A DNA stretch of 45,743 nucleotides from Caldithrix abyssi (GCA_011369465.1 DRQG01000131.1:1-45743); one strand, 5' to 3'; numbered from the stretch's first letter, positions 17,729 through 27,171 are shown. The notes: generated from the letters alone by a model not told the origin. Translations and numbers: made by a program.

Positions 17729-18148
17729 TTATTCACCAATAATCTTTACCAATACCCGTTTGCGCCGCCGACCATCAAATTCGGCATAAAAAATCTGTTC
17801 CCACGGACCGAAATCCAGCCGCCCATCGGTTACGGCTACCACGACTTCACGGCCCATGATCTGGCGTTTTAAATGAGCGTCGCCGTTATCTTCCCCGGTG
17901 CGGTTGTGACGGTAATGGGAAATCGGTTCGTGCGGCGCCAGCTGCTCCAGCCAGTCGTCATAATCCTGGATCAAGCCGCTTTCCGCATCGTTAATATAAA
18001 CGCTGGCTGTGATATGCATGGCATTTACCAGGCATAAACCTTCTTTAATCCCGGACTCCCGCAATACGTTTTCCACCTCGCCGGTAATATTGATATAATC
18101 CCGACGATGTGGGGTGTTAAACCACAATTCTTTGCGATAGGATTTCAT
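17729..18148 (-). CDS. YjbQ-family protein (UPF0047)
   Basis: This 139-residue protein belongs to the YjbQ/UPF0047 family. Members are annotated as secondary thiamine-phosphate synthases because E. coli YjbQ can weakly replace ThiE; the physiological role is unsettled. Family marks are [18 protein letters not shown] (a histidine on the central strand), the [19 protein letters not shown] signature in the middle, and [18 protein letters not shown] near the end. Length is typical. The gene stands alone on the minus strand. The region upstream of its start codon is occupied by composite repeat copy 4, so its promoter must lie within or beyond repeat DNA. Confidence 0.9.
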   Translation of the reverse strand: MKSYRKELWFNTPHRRDYINITGEVENVLRESGIKEGLCLVNAMHITASVYINDAESGLIQDYDDWLEQLAPHEPISHYRHNRTGEDNGDAHLKRQIMGREVVVAVTDGRLDFGPWEQIFYAEFDGRRRKRVLVKIIGE

Positions 18149-18159
18149 CGGAACCTCGT

Positions 18160-18632
18160 TTGGTTGTCAGTTAGTAGTTGTCAGTTTTTAGTTGTTAGTT
18201 TTGGCTATCGGCTGTCGGCTATCAGCTCTCGGCCATTGGCTATTTGCTCTTGGCTATTTTCATTTGTAATTCCCAATAATTCAACAATTCACCAATTCAT
18301 CAATTCATTAATTGTTGGCCATTGGCTATAGGCATTCGTAATTCGCCGTGCCTGCGGCAGGCATGTAATTGACTAATTCGTAATTCTTTCCCAGTTTCTA
18401 ATTTCAAGTTTCCAATTTCCAATTTCTCATCACGCTGTACTTTGTGCCTTTGTCCCTTTGCCCCAATGTGCCTGTGTGTTCGTAAATCGTAAATCGTAAA
18501 TCGAAAATCGAAAATCTGTTTTTTGGGCCATCGGTTATCAGCTTACAATTCGTAATTCCTAATTGACCAATTCGTAATTGACTACCCGTCACTTCCTGTC
18601 AGGCGCTATTCACAACATAAATATTGTGTTAC
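18160..18632 (+). repeat. Composite modular repeat, copy 4 with nested insertion
   Basis: Module order follows copy 2 closely: cagtt-type words, ggct-type words, caattcatcaattc words, gtaattcg words, tttccaatttcc words, catcacgctgtactttgtgcc, a local cgtaaatcgtaaatcg run, more gtaattcg words, then a palindrome at 18611-18628 (cacaacat-aa-atattgtg). That palindrome keeps the 8+2+8 plan with altered sequence; seven of eight pairs hold. Twenty bases at 18346-18365, holding a tgcctg/caggca hairpin, interrupt a stretch that is continuous in copy 2. The palindrome end lies about 40 bases past the stop of the next minus-strand gene. Confidence 0.75.
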
Positions 18633-18668
18633 AAAAATCAGCCTGTCAATCATTCGTTTTTCCGGCTA

Positions 18669-21026
18669 TTATAAGTTTTCCGTAAACTTACGCAGTTTCG
18701 CCGAATTCTGATAAAACTCATCCAGATTCATCACTTTTAAAAATACAAAACCGCGCGTGGATCGAATCCGGGAATCCGGATTTTGATAAAAATAATCTCG
18801 GCCGAGTAAGGTTTTCATTTGCTGATACTGTTCTACCTGAATTTTCTGTGCCAAACCGGAAAAAGGCCCATCGTATTCGTAGCTGGGGAAAGAAGCATCG
18901 CGCTGAGAACCGAAGGCGTTCAGAAAGGCATCATTCAGGATTGCGCGGGTGTTATGGGTAACCGGTACAAACAAATTGGCCTCGCTGGGATGAAAGCGGT
19001 ACCAAACATTCCGGTAGCCCCATACCTGAATGTCATCACGTCCGGTTTCTTCCTGATACATGCGCAGAGCAGTGGATACGGCTTGTAAAACCTTATAGTG
19101 TGTATCCGGACCGCTGCCTTCCGGATCAAAGGCGACCGTCACAACGTCGGGTCGTGTTTTGTGTAAAACGTCGAGCACGGGTTTTACGTCGCGTTCCATC
19201 GTGGGTTCCTCGGTAAAAATATCCCCTTTGTAAAAACCAAGACGGGAGTGGATAACCGATTCGCAGGTATAACCGAAATATCCCCACAGAATGTCCGCTT
19301 CCCATTCACGGGTCATACCTTTCAATTGCTGGATATACGGCAAATCTTTTTTACCGGGATATTGAGTGCGGAAATAACTGGATAGTTCCTCGATGCGGAA
19401 CTGCAGATTGTCGAATGAATCTTCTTCGAATATTTCTACCAGATTGCGCAGCAATCGCCGGGCGGTTCCTTCGTCCATAGCATGCGGATCGCTGGCGGCG
19501 ATGCCGTCCAGATATTGAAATACATCGCGATTGCGGCACTGGATATTGTTGGGGTCAAAATAATTCTCATCAATTAAATATTTGAAATTGGGATCTTTCA
19601 GGAAGCGCTGGGCATTTTCCATCAGACGCAACATATATTTATTGGTGACGGCCGTAAAACCACTGGTGAGATAGTTGAAAAAATGGGTGTTACTGCCCTC
19701 GCGCATCAGCCGTACCAAATAGGGCAGATAGGCCAGCATAATATCGTCATGGTGGGGGGCCGTGTGCAAGAAACGTGTGTTCTTAGGCACCTGTAAGGAT
19801 CGGTTAATCCGATCAATAAAAATTTGTTCACATTGGCCCAAAAGTTCAGCAATTCCATCTCCTTCCCGTTCCAGCAGCAATTTACTGGAACGAATTTCAC
19901 GCATATCCTTTTTGTTCAGGTCTTTAAGACGTTTATGTTTGGTCATTGCCAGGTCGGTAAGGATATGCACTTTATCTTCCTGAGAGAGTTCCTTTTTATT
20001 CTTTAGTTCCAGGTAGCGCCGTTCGTTGAGTAATTTGGCTGCGCCTTTGGTAAGGTAAAAACAGGAATTGGGCAAAACCTGCAAAACCGAAGCGGGCACT
20101 TCGTTGGTCAAATGGGATTGAACGGCTTGCTTGATCACTTTGGCCTTGGCCTCTCCGGCGGCAATAATAATGGCCGTGGTAGAAGGATTATGGACAATAG
20201 TCTGCAAGCCAATGGTAATGACCAGTCGGTTACGGCTGATTTCGATACCGCCCAAATCGGTTGCGGCGGCCGCTTGCGTTTCGTAGTTGGTAGGCGTAAG
20301 CCTTGTGGTGGCAAAATGATCGGATCCCTTTACGTTAAAACCGATATGGCCATCCGGACCAATACCGCCAAGAAAGAAGCCGATACCGCCCAGGGCGCGG
20401 ATTTTTTTCTCATAGTCGGTACAAAACTGATCGACAGCGCCAAGTACCCGTTTTTGTTTTTCTTCGAGGGTATTGCGCGGAAATTGAGTGCGCAAATTCA
20501 AATTCACGATATGATCGGGCCAGATATCTTCCAATTGTTCGTGAGGCAACAGACCGATAGCGTTAGGATTGATGAGCAGCGCTTTTTTCTTATCGAAGCC
20601 GAACTGTTTTAAATAAAATTTGTTAACATAATAATAAAAGCTATTATGTTGAGACGAATTGATCGGATAAAATTCATCAATCTGGATAAAATGAAAACTG
20701 CTTAAATCCGGCTTTTTGGCCGGATCCACACCGCTCTCTTCCAGCAGTTTCTGTGTTTTTTTATCTTCCCAGGTCTGTAACAGATGGCTCACCCAACGTA
20801 TAAAATGTTCGGGGGTTTTTCCCGTGGGTAAAGAAACTGTCCAGCCCTCATTTTGCTGAGCCCATTCCAAAAAACGCATTGCGGTTAATTTACCCAATGC
20901 GGGAAAATTGTCCACTATAATTGTGCTGATTTTTTCCGTGGGCGGATAGATACGTGCCTGGCCGGTCTGGTCTAATATAGTTTGTTCAACTCGCGAACTT
21001 ATTGAATAATTTTTTTTCCTGCTCAT
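18669..21026 (-). CDS. Glucosamine-6-phosphate deaminase-like domain fused to LmbE/PIG-L deacetylase domain
   Basis: This 785-residue cytoplasmic two-domain protein combines two enzyme folds. The N-terminal part (about 35-345) is NagB-like: LPTGKTPEHF, the active-site segment QIDEFYP, and the GGIGPDGHIGFN signature. The C-terminal part (from about 415) resembles LmbE/PIG-L zinc deacetylases, with APHHDDIM in place of the usual PHPDD and a later VAFDPEGSGPDTHYK metal/substrate loop. NagB turns glucosamine-6-phosphate into fructose-6-phosphate and ammonia; PIG-L enzymes remove N-acetyl groups from GlcNAc-containing substrates. The fusion suggests successive deacetylation and deamination of an amino sugar (inference). 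Similar long 'nagB-II' proteins exist in Bacteroidetes. No nag genes adjoin it. Confidence 0.85.
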   Translation of the reverse strand: MSRKKNYSISSRVEQTILDQTGQARIYPPTEKISTIIVDNFPALGKLTAMRFLEWAQQNEGWTVSLPTGKTPEHFIRWVSHLLQTWEDKKTQKLLEESGVDPAKKPDLSSFHFIQIDEFYPINSSQHNSFYYYVNKFYLKQFGFDKKKALLINPNAIGLLPHEQLEDIWPDHIVNLNLRTQFPRNTLEEKQKRVLGAVDQFCTDYEKKIRALGGIGFFLGGIGPDGHIGFNVKGSDHFATTRLTPTNYETQAAAATDLGGIEISRNRLVITIGLQTIVHNPSTTAIIIAAGEAKAKVIKQAVQSHLTNEVPASVLQVLPNSCFYLTKGAAKLLNERRYLELKNKKELSQEDKVHILTDLAMTKHKRLKDLNKKDMREIRSSKLLLEREGDGIAELLGQCEQIFIDRINRSLQVPKNTRFLHTAPHHDDIMLAYLPYLVRLMREGSNTHFFNYLTSGFTAVTNKYMLRLMENAQRFLKDPNFKYLIDENYFDPNNIQCRNRDVFQYLDGIAASDPHAMDEGTARRLLRNLVEIFEEDSFDNLQFRIEELSSYFRTQYPGKKDLPYIQQLKGMTREWEADILWGYFGYTCESVIHSRLGFYKGDIFTEEPTMERDVKPVLDVLHKTRPDVVTVAFDPEGSGPDTHYKVLQAVSTALRMYQEETGRDDIQVWGYRNVWYRFHPSEANLFVPVTHNTRAILNDAFLNAFGSQRDASFPSYEYDGPFSGLAQKIQVEQYQQMKTLLGRDYFYQNPDSRIRSTRGFVFLKVMNLDEFYQNSAKLRKFTENL

Positions 21027-21450
21027 GTTATCCCTCTGTTTTTATCTGGATTGCCACCCTTTGTTGGCAGATAAACTTAATAAATTTTGGTAGTTTATCC
21101 AATTTAATTTAATAAAGATATGGGCTGTTTATAGTAAAAACATCCTGGATGGAATTTTGCTACAGATTTGAAATAAAGGCACATTTCCGTGTAAATATAA
21201 TATTATGATTCGTTAAGGTATATTTAAGTTGTAGGGAAAAAGAACTTTTTATCCAATTTTGTTAGAAATAATAGAGAATTATATTTAAAATCTGAAAAGG
21301 CGTTAATAGGGGTGAATGAATTAACTTTTCAAGAAAGAATGAATTTTTTCTTGCTTTTAAGCTCAGAAGTATAGAAATTTACCGTGTTCCGCTCAGACAC
21401 AACCTAATTTATCACATAAATACTACTAACTAATGGGAGGATAGTGTATA
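21027..21450. other. Divergent AT-rich promoter region
   Basis: This gap of about 420 bases lies between the divergent nagB-type and HU genes. It is strongly AT-rich. A perfect TATAAT occurs at 21196-21201 but I find no matching -35 at usual spacing. An excellent ribosome binding site (gggagg, about 21434-21440) precedes the HU gene. No coding frame is supported. Confidence 0.5.
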
Positions 21451-21720
21451 ATGACTAAACAAGAACTTGTTGCAAAAATGGCAGCTGATGCGAATATCTC
21501 TAAAAAAGAAGCTGAAGCAGCATTGAATTCATTTGTAGCTTCGGTTAAAGAAAGCCTGGGAAAAGGCGAAAGCGTTTCTCTGGTTGGCTTTGGTACTTTC
21601 GGCGTATCTCATAGAAACGCACGTAAAGGCCGTAATCCTCAAACCGGTGCAGAAATCAACATTCCCGCCCGCCGCGTACCTACTTTTAAAGCCGGCAAAG
21701 GCTTAAAAGACGCTGTTTGA
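21451..21720 (+). CDS. hup: HU-family DNA-binding protein
   Basis: HU-type histone-like proteins bind and bend DNA as dimers and organise the nucleoid. The 89-residue protein begins MTKQELV.KMA and has the helix pair followed by the core [21 protein letters not shown]. The DNA-intercalating proline arm follows ([18 protein letters not shown]). Length is standard for HU; nothing points to the IHF subunits specifically. A strong ggagg site lies upstream and a rho-independent terminator just downstream, so it is a single-gene transcript. The codon choice is cleaner and more uniform than in its neighbours, as expected for a highly expressed gene. Confidence 0.95.
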   Translation: MTKQELVAKMAADANISKKEAEAALNSFVASVKESLGKGESVSLVGFGTFGVSHRNARKGRNPQTGAEINIPARRVPTFKAGKGLKDAV

Positions 21721-21731
21721 TGAAATTCATT

Positions 21732-21761
21732 AAAAGGCGGGACTTATTTTCCGCCTTTTTT
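21732..21761 (+). terminator. Rho-independent terminator after HU
   Basis: A nine-pair stem, aaaaggcgg (21732-21740) with ccgcctttt (21751-21759), has a ten-base loop. It merges into a T tract and starts 12 bases after the HU stop codon. Confidence 0.85.
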
Positions 21762-21783
21762 AATTCCTAATATTCCATATTCT

Positions 21784-23283
21784 ATGTTTAATAAAACGAA
21801 AACGGTATTTTTTACTCTTCTTCTGATTCTTCTTTCCGGTTGTACATATCAGATAGTACTTCGCTATCCTGTAGAAAATAAATATCGCCTGCAGCAGGAA
21901 TTATCCGCGGTTTTGGAAGATCCGAATTTGCAGTTTGCTCACATCGGTATTTATGTGGAAGACCTGCAAAGCGGCGAGGTCATTTTCCGGCATAATATCC
22001 GTAAACTTTTGGTACCGGCCTCCAATATGAAACTGTTTACCTCTGCAGCGGCGTTGGTTAAGCTGGGGCCGGACTTCCACTTTCTTACTGAATTTTATTA
22101 CGGGGATTCTTTGCGCAACGGGCATTTGCAGGGAGATCTGATCGTTCGTGGAAAAGGTGACCCGACGATCGGCGGCCGTTTTTATGGCGACAGTACCCTT
22201 GCCGTTTTTGAAGGCTGGGCCGATAGTCTGCACAATTTAGGGATAAATACCATCGAAGGCGATTTGGTTGGCGACGTATCTTATTTTAGCGGTCCACCTC
22301 TGCGTTACGGTTGGGAATGGGATGATGAGCCCTTTTATTACGCCCCGCAAATTGATGCTTTATCCTTTAACGAAAACTGTGTGGATTTAACCATCTCTGC
22401 CGGAAAAAATATCGGTGACAGCGTAGAGGTCGGAATTAATCCGCTTACGGATTATGTCCGCATTATTAATACGGCACGTACGGTATCGTCGGATTCGCTC
22501 AGCCGGTTACGGGTTTTCCGTGAACGCGGGCAAAATGTTATATTTGTTCAGGGTACGGTTAAACAGGGCCAAACGTTGACTGAGTCGATAACTGTGGAGC
22601 GCCCTGCATTGTATTTTCTTCAAGAACTGAAAAAAGTACTATTTAAAAAAGGTATCGAGGTACAGGGCGATATCCGGATCACCTCACACAATCAGTTGCA
22701 GCAAAATCCGACATTAAAGCAACTCTTTGCTTATGCTTCCCCATCCCTGAAAGATATTGTGCGGGAACTGAATAAAAAGAGCAATAATTTTTATGCCGAG
22801 CAAATTCTAAGCACACTGGGCGCCGAAATACTCAAAGAGGGCAGCGCCGAAAAAGGCAGGGAAGTGGTGACATCCTGGTTGAGTTCGATGGGCGTGGCCA
22901 AAAATGAATTCATTATGGCCGACGGGTCCGGTTTGGCCCGTAAAAATATGATTGCCCCCATCGCCACGGCAACCTTGCTGCGTTATATGTACCATAGAAG
23001 CGAATTTACCGACTATCTGGCCAGTCTGCCCATAGCCGGCGTGGACGGTACCATCAGCCGTCAATTAAAGGGCACTGTGGCCGAGGGCCGTATATTTGCC
23101 AAAACCGGTACTGTTACACGTGTTCGCGCGCTCTCCGGTTATGTGAAAACCACATCCGGCAGAATGCTGTTGTTTGTAACAATGTTCAACAACTATCCCG
23201 TACCCACCTCTTACATAAAACAGATCCAGGATCGTATTTGTCTGTTATTAAGTACCTGGGACCCTGCATCCGATCGACTCTAA
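21784..23283 (+). CDS. dacB: D-Ala-D-Ala carboxypeptidase/endopeptidase, PBP4 type, lipoprotein
   Basis: PBP4-family (peptidase S13) enzymes trim and cleave peptidoglycan peptide cross-links in the periplasm. The 499-residue protein has a lipoprotein signal (LLSGC, C20), so it is probably membrane-tethered. All three penicillin-binding motifs are present: SxxK as S80-N-M-K83, SxN as S333-N-N335, and K440-T-G442. A long insert between the first two motifs is typical of class C PBP4. The start ATG at 21784 directly follows the HU terminator with only 22 bases between, so its promoter probably overlaps that terminator or it relies on read-through. Confidence 0.9.
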   Translation: MFNKTKTVFFTLLLILLSGCTYQIVLRYPVENKYRLQQELSAVLEDPNLQFAHIGIYVEDLQSGEVIFRHNIRKLLVPASNMKLFTSAAALVKLGPDFHFLTEFYYGDSLRNGHLQGDLIVRGKGDPTIGGRFYGDSTLAVFEGWADSLHNLGINTIEGDLVGDVSYFSGPPLRYGWEWDDEPFYYAPQIDALSFNENCVDLTISAGKNIGDSVEVGINPLTDYVRIINTARTVSSDSLSRLRVFRERGQNVIFVQGTVKQGQTLTESITVERPALYFLQELKKVLFKKGIEVQGDIRITSHNQLQQNPTLKQLFAYASPSLKDIVRELNKKSNNFYAEQILSTLGAEILKEGSAEKGREVVTSWLSSMGVAKNEFIMADGSGLARKNMIAPIATATLLRYMYHRSEFTDYLASLPIAGVDGTISRQLKGTVAEGRIFAKTGTVTRVRALSGYVKTTSGRMLLFVTMFNNYPVPTSYIKQIQDRICLLLSTWDPASDRL

Positions 23284-23383
23284 TCATTTTTCGTACCCGA
23301 TATTTACAAATGATGTTATTTGACTGTGATATATTTGTGATCTTTTTTTTCTATTCTTCAAAACAATTATATGCGAGGAAATG

Positions 23384-24103
23384 ATGTCTAAAAAAGTACT
23401 CATTATAGAGGACGATCCCGATATAGCCGATCTATTGCAGATACACCTTCGTGATCTGGACATGCAGCTCGATTGTGCCGAAAAAGGCCCGGAAGGACTG
23501 AAGAAAGCGCTGGACAACGACTATGAGCTGGTTATATTGGATATCATGCTTCCCGAAATGGATGGGCTGGAAGTGTGTCGTCGTATAAGGGAAAGAAAAA
23601 GGAGTTTACCTATCCTTATGCTTACCGCGAAATCCGAGGAATTTGACAAAGTATTGGGACTGGAACTGGGAGCGGATGACTATCTGACCAAGCCCTTCAG
23701 CATACGGGAATTGATCGCCCGCATCAAATCGATTATTCGCAGAGTAAACTCTCTTAAGGAAGAAACAAAACAAAAAGATGAACCGGTTACCCTGGAATTT
23801 GCCGATCTTAAAATAGATATGGAAAAAAGGAAAGTAACCTTAAAGGGTAAAACGATCGAATTGACCGCGAAAGAATTCGACTTATTAGCCCTTTTTGCTT
23901 CACATCCGGGTAAGGCCTATACACGCGAGAACCTGCTCAATATTGTCTGGGGATATCAATTCAGCGGATATGATCACACCGTCAATTCGCATATCAACCG
24001 TCTGCGGGCCAAAATAGAAAACGATCCATCCAATCCGACTTATATTAAAACGGTATGGGGGGTTGGTTACAAATTTGCCGAAGAAGAGGATATTAAAGAT
24101 TGA
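23384..24103 (+). CDS. OmpR/PhoB-family response regulator
   Basis: This 239-residue two-domain regulator has an N-terminal receiver with acidic EDDPD, phospho-acceptor D53 (VILDIMLPEMDG), the threonine in LTAKSEE, and lysine in LTKPFS. The C-terminal winged helix (about 135-235) ends in the typical TVWGVGYKF. It should act as a dimeric transcription factor when phosphorylated by the kinase encoded directly after it, whose start overlaps its stop. Two ATGs are adjacent (23381, 23384); gagg spacing favours the second. Target genes are unknown; the downstream lipoprotein gene is a possible one. Confidence 0.93.
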   Translation: MSKKVLIIEDDPDIADLLQIHLRDLDMQLDCAEKGPEGLKKALDNDYELVILDIMLPEMDGLEVCRRIRERKRSLPILMLTAKSEEFDKVLGLELGADDYLTKPFSIRELIARIKSIIRRVNSLKEETKQKDEPVTLEFADLKIDMEKRKVTLKGKTIELTAKEFDLLALFASHPGKAYTRENLLNIVWGYQFSGYDHTVNSHINRLRAKIENDPSNPTYIKTVWGVGYKFAEEEDIKD

Positions 24104-25620
24104 AACAGTTTTTCCGGACATTATTTGGCAAGATTTCTCTAATTTTTCTATTGCTTATTTTTATTTTGGGTGCTACGGAAGTATTCATTTCGGTTAAATC
24201 TTCGGTGAATTATGTTTGTGAAGCCAGCCAGAAGCTGAATTATTCTTTGGCCAGAGATTTGGCCCACCGTTTTGAACCCATGCTGAAAGATAGTCTGAAT
24301 TATAATGCCATAAATTCTACCATAAAAGAACTAATGGTAATGAATCCCAAAGTGGATATTTATCTCGTTGATAAGCATGGTCATTTGATCGCCTATTTCG
24401 AGAAACCCGAAAAAATAAAACGTAAAATGATCAACATCGAACCGATTCGGGATTTTGTCAAGGAATCTTCCTACGGTTCTTTGCCGATTTTCGGAGATGA
24501 TCCTTTGGATAAAACCAGGCGCAAAGTTTTTTCGGCGGCGCCGATTACCATTGGGAAAAATGAACAGGGATATCTGTATGTGATTTTAGCAAGCGCGCGG
24601 TATGAACTGGCGGCGGAAGGCATCCGTGGCAGTTATATTTTAAAAACCAGCGCCATTGCACTGTCTACTATTCTTGTGTTTGGCGCGGTTGTAGGTATGA
24701 TCTTTTTCTTTTTCGTAACCAAAAGATTGCGCCAGGTTACGCATACCGTACGGGCCTTTGAGCAAGGCGATTATAGTCAACGTTTACCGGTCACTTCGGA
24801 TGACGAGGTGTCCGAACTGGCCGCAGCCTTCAATCGCATGGCCGACACCATTCAAAAAAATATCCGTGATATGGAAAGAAACGCCATATTACGACGAGAG
24901 CTAATCGCTAATATATCCCATGATTTGCGCAGCCCGTTGTCTTCCATCCAGGGCTATATAGAAACCGTTTTAATGAAGGATGATCGGTTGTCAAAAGACG
25001 AACGGAAAAAATTTCTGGAAACCATACTTAAAAATGTAACTAATTTAAGTCAGCTGGTACAAGAACTATTCGACTTATCAAAATTTGACGCCAAAGAGAG
25101 CAAGCCAAACCGGGAACCGTTTTCCATCGCCGATTTAACACAGGATGTCGTTCTGAAATTTCAGCCCATTGCCGAAGGCCTGAATATCCATCTGGTTACC
25201 AAATTACCGGTAAACCTGCCCTTTGTTTATGCGGATATAGGGATGATTGAGCGTGTCCTGTCCAATTTGATTGATAACGCTCTTAGATATACCGAAAGCG
25301 GAGGTAAAGTGACGGTTAGACTGGAGCGTATAAATGCGGATTGTGTACGCATTAGCATAAGCGATACGGGAAAGGGGATACCGGAAAAAGATTTACCCTA
25401 TGTTTTTGATCGGTTTTACAGGGTGGAAAAAAGTCGTACCCGTAATTCGGTGGAAGGCAGCGGTCTGGGATTGGCGATCGCCAAAAAGATAGTCGAAGCG
25501 CATAACAGTATTATAAAGGTAGAGAGTAAGTTGAACAGTGGTACCGTATTCTATTTTGATCTGAAAACGTATCAAAAAGAAAAAGACAAAAATCCCCGTT
25601 TGTTTGTCCATCGCCTCTAA
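24100..25620 (+). CDS. Membrane sensor histidine kinase
   Basis: This 506-residue kinase has two transmembrane segments (about 8-30 and 180-207) flanking a periplasmic sensor of roughly 150 residues. HAMP (about 208-260), HisKA with phospho-acceptor H274 (NISHDLRSP), and HATPase with N-, G1- and G2-box segments (NLIDNALRYT, DTGKGIP, GSGLGLAIAKK) follow. The start appears to be TTG 24100, overlapping the regulator's stop as ttga, with agagg ten bases upstream; there is no ATG before the first membrane segment. Signal unknown. The pair is a complete two-component system of envelope-sensing type. Confidence 0.93.
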   Translation: MKQFFRTLFGKISLIFLLLIFILGATEVFISVKSSVNYVCEASQKLNYSLARDLAHRFEPMLKDSLNYNAINSTIKELMVMNPKVDIYLVDKHGHLIAYFEKPEKIKRKMINIEPIRDFVKESSYGSLPIFGDDPLDKTRRKVFSAAPITIGKNEQGYLYVILASARYELAAEGIRGSYILKTSAIALSTILVFGAVVGMIFFFFVTKRLRQVTHTVRAFEQGDYSQRLPVTSDDEVSELAAAFNRMADTIQKNIRDMERNAILRRELIANISHDLRSPLSSIQGYIETVLMKDDRLSKDERKKFLETILKNVTNLSQLVQELFDLSKFDAKESKPNREPFSIADLTQDVVLKFQPIAEGLNIHLVTKLPVNLPFVYADIGMIERVLSNLIDNALRYTESGGKVTVRLERINADCVRISISDTGKGIPEKDLPYVFDRFYRVEKSRTRNSVEGSGLGLAIAKKIVEAHNSIIKVESKLNSGTVFYFDLKTYQKEKDKNPRLFVHRL

Positions 25621-25786
25621 TTTTTTGCTCTTTCCGAGATAGATATTTTATTCCCGGACGTATGTTTCACTCATTTATATTTCTTTTGCTGTTCTTAATG
25701 AATGTTTGTAATTTTTAAAAGCATTGCAACAATTTGGTATTCTTTCCGTTTTTAGATTAAAAAAGGGACAAATCCGGAGGCATACA

Positions 25787-26410
25787 ATGAAACATGTATC
25801 TATTTTATTTTTATTGGCAGCTTTGGCTGCCTGCACAGCCAGTATTAACGAATCGGTCTATGTTAAAGACGGAAAAACTCAGAAAGGAGATATTAATACG
25901 ATAAACGGAAGTATTTTTATCGGAAACGGCAGTACGGTAAAAGGCGACTGCAGAGCCGTAAACGGCGTCATTGAGGTAGGCGACAACAGCACGGTGGATG
26001 GTTTAACCACAGTTAACGGCACTATTAATGTAGGAAAAAATTCAATTGTCCGGGATGATGTTACAACAGTGAATGGGGCAATTACAATAGGAAATGGAAG
26101 CAAAGTTGCCGGAGAGGTGAGCACTATAAACGGCAATATTGATTTAACCGGAAGCGTAGTGGATGAAAACGTGGAAACCATAAACGGTGATATCGATCTC
26201 AGTAAAGGTACGGTGGTTGGAGGAAATATCGTAATCAGAGAAACCGACAGCAATCAGGGAAAACGACGCATCGATATTTATTTGCGGGACAGCTCGCTTG
26301 TAAAAGGCGATATCATTGTAAAAGACAAATACGTAACGGTAAAAGTTCATCTTTTGGACGAAAGTAAAATTGAAGGCGATGTCATCGATGCGGAAGTGGT
26401 TTATGAATAA
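25787..26410 (+). CDS. Lipoprotein built of short beta-helix-like repeats
   Basis: This 207-residue lipoprotein has signal LAALAAC, lipidation at C16. From about residue 40 to 155 it is made of repeats of roughly 20 residues with a T-[IV]-N-G core followed by GNxSxV spacing (TINGSI, TVNGTI, TVNGAI, TINGNI, TINGDI). This periodicity is that of a right-handed beta-helix, as in polymer-forming bactofilin-type or hexapeptide proteins, though the sequence is not a standard bactofilin. The C-terminal 50 residues change pattern. ATG 25787 follows ggagg at a good distance. It lies 166 bases after the kinase gene and 35 bases before cmoA. Function unknown; a surface or periplasmic scaffold is a guess. 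Confidence 0.75.
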   Translation: MKHVSILFLLAALAACTASINESVYVKDGKTQKGDINTINGSIFIGNGSTVKGDCRAVNGVIEVGDNSTVDGLTTVNGTINVGKNSIVRDDVTTVNGAITIGNGSKVAGEVSTINGNIDLTGSVVDENVETINGDIDLSKGTVVGGNIVIRETDSNQGKRRIDIYLRDSSLVKGDIIVKDKYVTVKVHLLDESKIEGDVIDAEVVYE

Positions 26411-26445
26411 GCGGGTTGGTTTAAGATTATTTTGATTGCGGTAGT

Positions 26446-27171
26446 ATGAACAAAGATAACATATTTGCTGAATACAAGGAAAAAATCACCGATTTTCAGT
26501 TTGATGAAAATGTGGCTTCCGTATTTGAGGATATGCTGCGTCGCTCGATACCGGGTTATGATTTAACGCTGGATATTGTGGGATTGTTTGCCGCTAATTA
26601 CGTGCAGGCCGGTACCAACTGCTACGATTTAGGGTCTTCATTGGGTGCGGTTAGCAAATCTATCCGGGAAAACATCCGTCATGAAGGATGCCGAATTTTT
26701 GCCGTAGATAATTCCCCGGCGATGATCCGACGTTCCGGAACATTTTTAAAACAATCCGATTCACGGGTCCCTATCCATCTCATTTGTGCGGATATACAGG
26801 ACATTAAAATCAGGAACGCCTCACTTGTCGTACTCAACTTCACCTTACAGTTCATTTTACCCGAACATCGTCTGACCATATTAAAACGCATCTATGACGG
26901 TTTGTTACCCGGAGGTATCCTTTTGCTTTCCGAAAAAACGGCGTTTATAAAACCCGATGAACAAGATTTCCAGACCAGGATGTATTATGATTTCAAGAAA
27001 CTGCACGGTTACAGTGAACTGGAAATAAGCCAGAAACGCACCGCTCTGGAAAAAGTTCTTATTCCGGATACGCTGGAAACCCATTGCCAGCGACTGCAGC
27101 AGGCGGGCTTTAAACGCTGCTATTCCTGGTTTCAGGCTTTTAATTTCCGCTCGGTAGTGGCCATAAAGTAA
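26446..27171 (+). CDS. cmoA: Carboxy-S-adenosyl-L-methionine synthase
   Basis: CmoA makes carboxy-SAM from SAM and prephenate for wobble uridine modification. The 241-residue protein shows the family features: FDENVASVFEDMLRRSIPGY near the start, the SAM-binding YDLGSSLGA (residues 60-68), VDNSPAMI, and the LNFTLQFI core. R198 in SQKRTALEKV corresponds to the E. coli R199 that binds the carboxylate. Length is close to the E. coli enzyme. It is followed 21 bases later by cmoB, so the pathway pair is complete. cmoA-cmoB is best known from Gammaproteobacteria. Confidence 0.95.
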   Translation: MNKDNIFAEYKEKITDFQFDENVASVFEDMLRRSIPGYDLTLDIVGLFAANYVQAGTNCYDLGSSLGAVSKSIRENIRHEGCRIFAVDNSPAMIRRSGTFLKQSDSRVPIHLICADIQDIKIRNASLVVLNFTLQFILPEHRLTILKRIYDGLLPGGILLLSEKTAFIKPDEQDFQTRMYYDFKKLHGYSELEISQKRTALEKVLIPDTLETHCQRLQQAGFKRCYSWFQAFNFRSVVAIK

